From positions 1 through 64,000 of the forward strand of contig BCHX01000006.1 in assembly GCA_001599755.1 (NCBI GenBank): a stretch of DNA of 64,000 nucleotides, read 5' to 3'. This DNA comes from Gliomastix tumulicola. Its lineage: Eukaryota; Ascomycota; Sordariomycetes; Hypocreales; Bionectriaceae. Made by a program: the position numbers and the translations under genes. Positions 57,091 to 64,000 of the stretch are shown one piece after another (the stretch's first letter is position 1; each line of letters opens with the position of its first letter). Under the pieces are notes generated by a model, which saw nothing but the letters and a program-made list of their open reading frames with translations, made no database searches and had not been told where the DNA came from.

Positions 57091-58934
57091 TCAAACGTTC
57101 TCTTCTTGCTCGACCTGGTCTGCACCGTCGCGCTTCATCTCACCAGTCCGCTTCATCTCCTGAACCTTGTCATCAAAAGTTCCGACACTGGCCGTCCTCC
57201 AGGCGGGGACTTTTTGCTCAAACAGATGATCGATCTCCTCCAGTGACTTTCTGACCGTCTCAGGGTATGTCAGGAAGATGTGCACGGTCATGGCGAAGCA
57301 GAACGTTCCGAAGATAAGGTAGGTCTTCCACTGGATGTTCTCGAAAGCGGGAGGCACGAAGAAGGCCAGGGCCAGGTTAAAGCTGGGGGACCAAGGATGT
57401 CAGCAGGACGGCATTATGGAAGAAATTATCGAAGACGCACCTCCAATTGCCTGCAGCAGCAAGACCGACGCCCTTGGCACGATATCTCAGTGGGAAAACC
57501 TCAGATGCGTAGATCCAGGCGCCAGGAGCCCAGGCCAGGCCGTAAATGCCAACAAAAATGTAAGCAAGAGCAATGACGGCGAGGGCCGGTGACCCCTCGA
57601 TAGCCCACTTCAGGTTCTCATTGTCTAATATTGGTCAGCATCACAAGACACCTTGCTTGTTAGATTGACTTAGAGCATGGTGCTTACCCCCAATAGAGTC
57701 GACGGGATGTCCGTAAGTGGCCATGATAGCGGCAGTGATGAAGTGAATAAGGCCAGAGAGTACCGCGCCGATCAAAAGGAGCATCCGTCGGCCGACACGA
57801 TCAATCATAAACAGCATCACCCCAGTGGTAACCAGGAAGATGACGTATTGGATAATAGATGAAGTGAGCGCGGTATCGCCGGTCTAGAGATCTTGCCGTC
57901 AGTGGATCAGAAAATGACTGCTTGGGAATGCAGATGCCAACCTTGCCAGCCATGTTGAAGATGTATACAACATAGTACATCATGATGTTGCCTCCCAGGA
58001 GTTGTTGCCAGATCTGGACGCTGACACCAATCAGTGTTCTCTGCCAGACTCCGGGGGCGAAGAGTCCCAGATAGCCAATATCCTTGGACTCGGAAGCCAC
58101 CCTCACGGCTTCTCGCACCTCCTCAAGCTCCGCGATGACGACAGGATCGCTCCTGTCGCCACCAGCATGAAGTCTAGCGAGGACCTCGTGAGTCTCTTCC
58201 CAGCGGTCATTGTTGGCCAGCCATCGAGGCGATTCGGGAAAGAAGAACATCGCAATAAAGAGAAGAAGTCCAGGCACGGCCTGGATTCCCCAAGAGATGC
58301 GGAACGCGGACGGGCCTTCAACGCCCCTCACACAGCCGTACGAGATGAGATACATGATCAAGATGCCTGTGAAAGTGTCAGGCAAAGGGGGGAGTCACTG
58401 GCATGTGAGAGAGGTAGTACATACCCCATTCGATAGACCACTGCTGGATTCCCACGATGCCTCCACGAGTTTTGGAGGGAGCCAGCTCAGCGAGATAGAC
58501 CAAGCACTGAGAGCTCGTAATACCAATGGAAATACCGCCGACCACTCGGCCAACGATCAGATGACCGACGTTTTGGGCAGAACACTGGAGAACCGCACCC
58601 ACGATCCAGATCAGAGCGGCAATCTGGATAGCGCGCTTGCGGCCAAGCTTGTCGGCGAGCCAACCTGCCCCCAGAGCTCCGAGAAGGGACCCTCCTGACA
58701 TAGACGCTGTGATGCCACCCTGCTCCGTTGAGCTAGGGTGGTCGAAGTACTCCATGTATTGTTTCGCGCCGATCCATGCGCTCATGGAGCTGATCTCGAA
58801 CCCGAAAAGCATGCCGCCGATGGTGCCAAAGGCGGCAAGCACTGAACGCACACGGAAGTCAGCCCAGACTCACGCGGCCTGTAGAGTATTGTTTGGGAAA
58901 ACTGCGTACCGTAGATATTGTAGATTCGATACAT
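57091..58934 (-). CDS. MFS sugar-porter family transporter
   Basis: Proposed exons, in transcription order, are 58934-58910, 58841-58425, 58366-57942, 57883-57688, 57624-57441 and 57382-57091, giving 512 residues. The 25-nt first exon encodes MYRIYNIY and joins VLAAFGTIGGMLFGFEISSM in TM1. Further marks are GWLADKLGRKR, VGRVVGGISIGITSSQCLVY, MFFFPESPRWL, QIWQQLLGGNIMMYY, IDRVGRRMLLL and the C-terminal YPETVRKSLEEID in place of PETKG. It should import hexoses, pentoses or oligosaccharides at the plasma membrane. The SSQ in TM4, where YxxE often occurs, and the QLLGGN in TM7 may reflect substrate choice. It converges with the GH16 gene. Confidence 0.93.
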
Positions 58935-60308
58935 CTTGAAGCTCGTGTCGATATGTCTGTCAATGCTGTTGGCGTAGTTTCTCTAGGGATGAGAGCGCCA
59001 CAATCTCTTGCTGATGAGCCGAACAATCACGACAATGCAAAGACAGAGGCAAGATGCAGTGCAGAGTGCACACTTCTGGGTCTTAAATAATGTTCTTCTC
59101 CCCCCAACGGGACCATGATATATCCCTCTTGGGGATCTTGGGTTTTTTGTCTACCAACGTCATGACGACAGTACGCAATAGGCTGCAGTGCTCATGAATC
59201 GAATATGCGCACCAATCAGAAGCCGTGATGACGTGGGTCCGATCGTCGGCCAAGCGGCTGCAAGTTGCTGCCGAGGGCTGTAAATGCCTTAGTCAGCCGT
59301 GATTTCATCGGTGACAGAAAAGAATGAGTATCTGGATGGCCCCAAACGCTCCAATGAACGTTGCCGTTAGCGAGGCGTCTGGATACCTAGGACCTCCTTC
59401 CATGGGACGACTATGACGAGACGCTCTCGGCGTCAGCTTTCACTCCGTTCGTGCGCGATTGGCCCGGCTCGAGGAAACGTGAATTCCTCGCTGAAGCTGA
59501 GATTCTCGACAGCCATCACCGGAGTTTACCCGTCCACACTGCATGGTTATGCCAAGAATGTCGATGGAAAGCTCCGTAACCGGAGACGGAACAATTTCCG
59601 GCGCGAAGAGCCAGGCACTACCCTATACCAACGCGTGACGCGCCGGAAAACAATAACAAATATGGACGAGATTGGCGTCACGATGTCTTTGTACACGGTC
59701 TTAATTGATCATAGAGATGGAAGACTTCAAGGTGAACATAGAATTTGGAGTTTTCCATCTCTAGTGCAGGGCGTGAGTTAGCACATACCGATGGGAGCCC
59801 TGAGGTTTCATGAAAGAGCCTTAGAAAAGGGGGAGTAGTCACCCCTCGATGATGACTACCTCCTGGGCTGGTGCTACTGATACCAAAGCGAGCGGCTTGA
59901 GCCACAGAATCTTTCTACAAGGTCGTGAAACTGATTTAGTGGTCACTTCTCATTATGCCACCACCTTCATGGCTGTGCAACGGAGCATGTAAAGAAGAGA
60001 AGTCACCACCGTGACCAGCCATTCATGGGTTTCGGCCCAGCGTGGCACGAGCGGATGAAGCTACCTCGTGGAGTGCTCAAGCTCTTTAGCTGGATCCACG
60101 TCCGGGATTCCGATTCGGCGTAAAATCTGAGACACCCGATGACTCCCGATGTATAATTTGCTATGGAGCCCCATCAGGAGACTCCTGTGGTGCTTGGCTG
60201 ACTTCCCCCGGCCGATGGCATCTTGGGGGCACAAACTGGGGGTGACAAAGATCAAGATCTCAAATCATGCTCATTATAATTCGTCTTATTACCAAGAGAA
60301 AGACTAGC
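58935..60308. other. Intergenic stretch without a supported gene
   Basis: The left part is the promoter of the sugar-porter gene. A 122-codon plus frame at 59413-59781 is Arg-rich without motifs and is not called. Confidence 0.6.
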
Positions 60309-61772
60309 CTACTTCAATGTAGCTTCACTGGACATGCGTGAGCCCCGATCGCTCCTTTTCCCGTCCTCATATGTCACATTGACATTGGTCGTCCTCAGGA
60401 TACCATTATATGTCATGATTTCTTCCTCCGAGCCAGAGGGCGAGGTCCCACGGATCTCGGTGCGTTGGTTCTGCTTCCAAGACGAGCCGATATCCTTCAG
60501 CGCGTAATGGCTGTCCCGTGTGTGCGACTTGTTGCGCGCAGCACTCGCAATGTGGGACGACCCGCCATAGCGGTTGTTGATGTAAGGCTGGTCGTCCGAC
60601 TTGCTCTGGTCGGTGCCGAATAGCTTGGGGAACCAGCGGCTGCCGAGCGGCCGCAGTGCGGGCATGCAGCAGCAGATCACGGCGAGATTCACCTCGACCG
60701 CCGTCCACACGTAGCCCAGGTTGTGGTGCTTCGACTTCTCTCCCAGGTATAGAATCCGGTAGATGTTGACGAGGCGGATGATGGCCACGATAGGCACACT
60801 GGAATCATGATGGGGTCAGTTCTGCTCTGCTCTTCGGCAGGTAGAGATGAGATGAGAAAAGGGAGGCTCACAAGGCGCCGATGAGAAAGACCGAGAGCAC
60901 GGCGATCTTGGCCGCACGCGGCATCCGAAGCCCCAGGAAGATCCAGAGGGGCAGCAGCAATATGAGGACATCCGTCAGGATAGTAAGGCTGGACTGGATG
61001 ATGTGGAAGCTGTTGTCGATGCACTTCGTGTCCGGGTCTTGTCTCAGCTCCGGATGCCAGTTGGTCGCGATCGGCACGCACTGGAACAGGGCACCGAAGA
61101 AGACGGCAATCGCATGGAGGATGGTGAAGATCATGAGCGTCCAGATGACTCGGTAAATCACGTTGTCGTGCCCGCCGAGGCGAAGGAGAAAGGTGAGGAT
61201 CGAGCATTTGACGAGGGCCAGAACAGGGTTGTAGCACAGCTGCTCGAAGAAATTCCACCACAGCCCTGCGCTTGGATCGTACTCGGGTACCTTCTCATCT
61301 TCCCATCCGTAGTAGTTGAGCTTTAGGACTGAGGATCAAATTGTTAACCGAGATGGTACGAGGAAGGAGGCACAGGCAGACTCACACATGTAAAGGGTCG
61401 CAGAGACGAGAATGGCGGAGACCTGTTCGGAGATGTTAGGATAATTGCTTCGTAGATGGAGGCTGCGAGTATATGGGCCTTACTAAGGCGAGACCACAAA
61501 GTATATCATCTGGGCAATCGAAGTTAGCGAGGAATGGTAAATGCTGCCTGTCGTAGAGGGGGGGGTCATCACATACCAACGCCGAATGTCCGCATAGACA
61601 GGCGGGTGTATACCCGGAGACCAAAAACGACAATGGCGATGGCAGGCAAGACAAACATAACGGCGACGCCAGCCATTTGGAGGGGAGGAGTCGGGATTTT
61701 GGACACATCGGGATACGGTCCTGGCCCAGGGCCATAATCCGATGATCTCTCCCAAAGACTTGAAGACGCCAT
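60309..61772 (-). CDS. Pth11-like integral membrane receptor without CFEM domain
   Basis: Proposed exons, in transcription order, are 61772-61577, 61509-61484, 61422-61386, 61328-60872 and 60798-60309, giving 401 residues. Two exons are only 26 and 37 nt long. Splicing gives seven hydrophobic segments: AGVAVMFVLPAIAIVVFGLR; then DDILCGLALVSAILVSATLY; LVKCSILTFLLRLGG; IWTLMIFTILHAIAVFFGAL; ILTDVLILLLPLWIFLGL; IAVLSVFLIGAFVPIVAIIR; and VEVNLAVICCCMPALRPLG. This is the fungal rhodopsin-like domain of Pth11-related proteins. No CFEM domain or signal peptide precedes it. An in-frame ATG ten codons upstream (61802) is possible. The long polar tail is rich in Ser, Thr and Asn. Its ligand is unknown. 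Confidence 0.88.
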
Positions 61773-64000
61773 TGTCACCCAGGCCAGTTGTACAGGCGGC
61801 ATATACAGTCGATGAGAATATAAAGAATTTACAAATCGGGGGCTTTTAAAAGGGAACAAAAAGAAAAAGAAATCTCAAGGTGGGCGGGGGATCCTGGATG
61901 TTATACACGCAGCTGATGATCGAAGAAGATCGAGCATCACCCGAACGAACGGACTGCTCCCAGGAGAAACCACAAATGATGTGCCTCGACCATTGCCCGG
62001 GCTCCATCCCATGTTCAGGTCCCCTGAGAGGTGCAAGGGACTGGGCGTTTGGGCCTGCCTGTGGGTTACATCTTTGGACTACGCAGTGGAGTTGACTTGT
62101 CGTCCGTTTACAGAGTTTTGAATTGGAATGAATCCGCATGCTTATTCAAGTCTAATGCGAAACTGTAACCGGGGTATTCGATGTCACTTCATGGGAGTTC
62201 GTAAGTAGCGCTAGCCGGAAAAACTGACTTCTCAGCCCATAATGTATATGAGGAAATGCCGATCCTCGATTTTAGTTTGGACGCGGCGCGACTCTGTGTT
62301 GTTAGTGTCGGTCACTGCCAAGACTAACAGCCGGACAGCAGAGAACCCCTCTCTGGTCTTCTCAACGAGGAACAGATTTGCTGATGGCCCCTGAGGATTG
62401 TCTTCAAATTTGAGCCGGTCGTGAACCCGTTGGGGGGCCGTTGGAGGCCAAGTATTTTGGAAGGAGGGCCGGCCGGTGCTGGGTTTCTGGTTTGGGTACG
62501 CGACGATGTCCACTGGTCAAAAGAACGATGACTGGAAAGCGGAAGCTTGTACCCTGCGTAGGTTTCTGCCAGGCACGGGCTCGTACTGCATCCAATCACC
62601 GGGTGGCTCGAGTAAGCCCTTCAGCTGGACGGTTCGGAGTATGTGCCATTGGTGTGGTCCCTGTAAGGCACTCTGGAAGTGCCATTTCGTTCCCCGGGCC
62701 CACTTTGATATGCCTCTCTGTGAGGACTGACTCGTTTGCATACCGGATGTGAGAATTCTGGTTCATGACGAAAGGTTTTCCTTTGGTGCTACAGCTCAGT
62801 CTTGTTAAATCTGACGTGATGGGAGTGTAACGTATAAGGCGGTCAGAGTCTGTTACAGCAGCCCAACAGCCCCTGGAGATGCTGCGCCAAATTGCCAAAG
62901 CATGGAATTCATTCTCATGGGGCTGACAGGAAGTCCCCGTGGCTGCTTGGTTGCCTGGTTTCATGGACTTGAGGCTAACCAAAGCTCTGCAACGCTAGGC
63001 CAGCTGAGGATGAGATGGCCGTTCTAAATCGAGCTAACGACGCACTCGTCACTCAAACTAGCAGTGATCGTCCGGCTAATAAAGAAATGTCACTCCCATG
63101 TGGGGGAGAGGTAAGGGCTGAGAAGGGGTCAAGAGGGAGCAAGCTCGAGGGAAAATTTCTCAGTGTTCGGCGCTTTTCCCCCACCCCGGCATGCATATGC
63201 AGTCGACCCCTTTTCTCCCCGAGCCGTTGGGTGCATGGACTCTGGCTGCAGGATGGAACTGCCGAAGCTCAATCCTCACAGACCGGCCGGAATATGGAGT
63301 ATGCATAAGAATGAGCGTCCCCCCCCATGACTCCTAGCCCTGGGTAAGGAGAAAACCTGAAAGATGAATGGAGACCGCTCCTTCGCTACCCCACTGTCCG
63401 CTTCCCCGGTGTTTGGATGATATTCATGAATCATGGCTCGCATGAGAGCGCTGATGAGGCAGGATCATCCCAGCCAGCATCGGTCATACAAAGGGGGAGA
63501 TTTCCGTAGACCCTCGAGAACTCCGTCTTGCTGTGGACATGCAGCAAATCCATGAACCATGAATCTCCGTTGTCGCCGCTACGGAGCACGTTTGCGACGG
63601 GGATGAAATGCATATTGCCATCGACCGACTCCCGAGAAGACGCAAGACAGGGGCTGCACTGCAATTGACCCTTGTGCGCACACGTACGAGTACACACAAC
63701 GACTGATTGTTCTCGTAAACTACGAGCAGACTGCCGGTGACCATCGGCATGGACACGGGAATGTTATCGCTGGGCATCGGGGTGTGCCACCTGGCCAAGG
63801 TCCTTCTATATACCGCGTAGGCCCTGTACACACGCTCTGGAATGTCGACCCTTCTGTAATAATCCTGGGCCTGTTACCGCGCACACACGCACACACACAC
63901 ACAGCATCGACATGTCCCATTTTGCCATTCCATTAAGCTCTACTGAAGCCCACACTCGTACACTCAGTGCCGGCAAGTCGGACACAACTGCCCGCTCCAA
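61773..64000. other. Intergenic stretch to the right edge, no supported gene
   Basis: Overlapping frames up to 128 codons on minus (62596-62982) and 103 on plus (62441-62752) show no family features. A CA-rich microsatellite lies at about 63882-63904. Confidence 0.55.
63882..63904. repeat. (CA)n microsatellite
   Basis: A short imperfect run of ca units (gcacacacgcacacacacacacag) lies close to the right edge. Confidence 0.9.

Overview
The window looks like the nuclear genome of a filamentous ascomycete (Pezizomycotina). Genes are spread over both strands as separate transcription units. Most are split by short introns of about 45-110 bp with GT..AG ends and CTAAC-type branch sites. The families are typical of plant-associated or saprotrophic fungi: Zn2Cys6 regulators, Pth11-like receptors, sugar-porter and DHA1 MFS transporters, P450, BBE-like flavoproteins, multicopper oxidase, and GH5, GH16, GH95 and PL3 enzymes. 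The species cannot be named from the sequence alone. Gene models were made by hand: each splice pattern given keeps the reading frame and restores family motifs, but none has been tested against RNA.

Layout. 1-651: 3' end of an unrecognised gene. 2-12 kb: a phenol-hydroxylase-type FAD monooxygenase convergent with a Zn2Cys6 regulator, then a secreted hydroxyneurosporene-synthase/Diels-Alderase-like protein and a sugar-porter MFS. This resembles a small metabolite locus but has no core synthase. 12.7-15.3 kb: a secreted DUF1593 protein and a quinone oxidoreductase. 16.4-20 kb: a decayed stretch with a truncated HET-like start, a DUF3435-like scrap and a Zn2Cys6 regulator broken by a frameshift and a stop. 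21.2-25.2 kb: a second Zn2Cys6 regulator with unusual introns, then a P450. 26.9-31.7 kb: GH5 and GH95 glycosidases in tandem. 31.9-33.5 kb: a CFEM-containing Pth11-like receptor. 34.7-42 kb: a BBE-like oxidase, a multicopper oxidase and a DHA1 transporter. 43-44.3 kb: a secreted FGE-fold protein lacking the catalytic cysteines. 46-53 kb: DAHP synthase, a GNAT protein, an AIF/FSP1-like flavoprotein and a tartrate/malate-type dehydrogenase. 54.3-62 kb: PL3 pectate lyase, GH16 glucanase, a sugar transporter and a second Pth11-like receptor without CFEM.

How the genes may work together is inference. The secreted glycosidases and pectate lyase, the two sugar porters and the two surface receptors fit sensing, breaking down and importing plant-polymer sugars. 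The monooxygenases, BBE oxidase, multicopper oxidase, P450 and DHA1 exporter fit oxidation or export of aromatic compounds. No polyketide synthase, NRPS or terpene cyclase was found, so no complete biosynthetic cluster is claimed. No rRNA, tRNA, CRISPR array or intact transposon was recognised.
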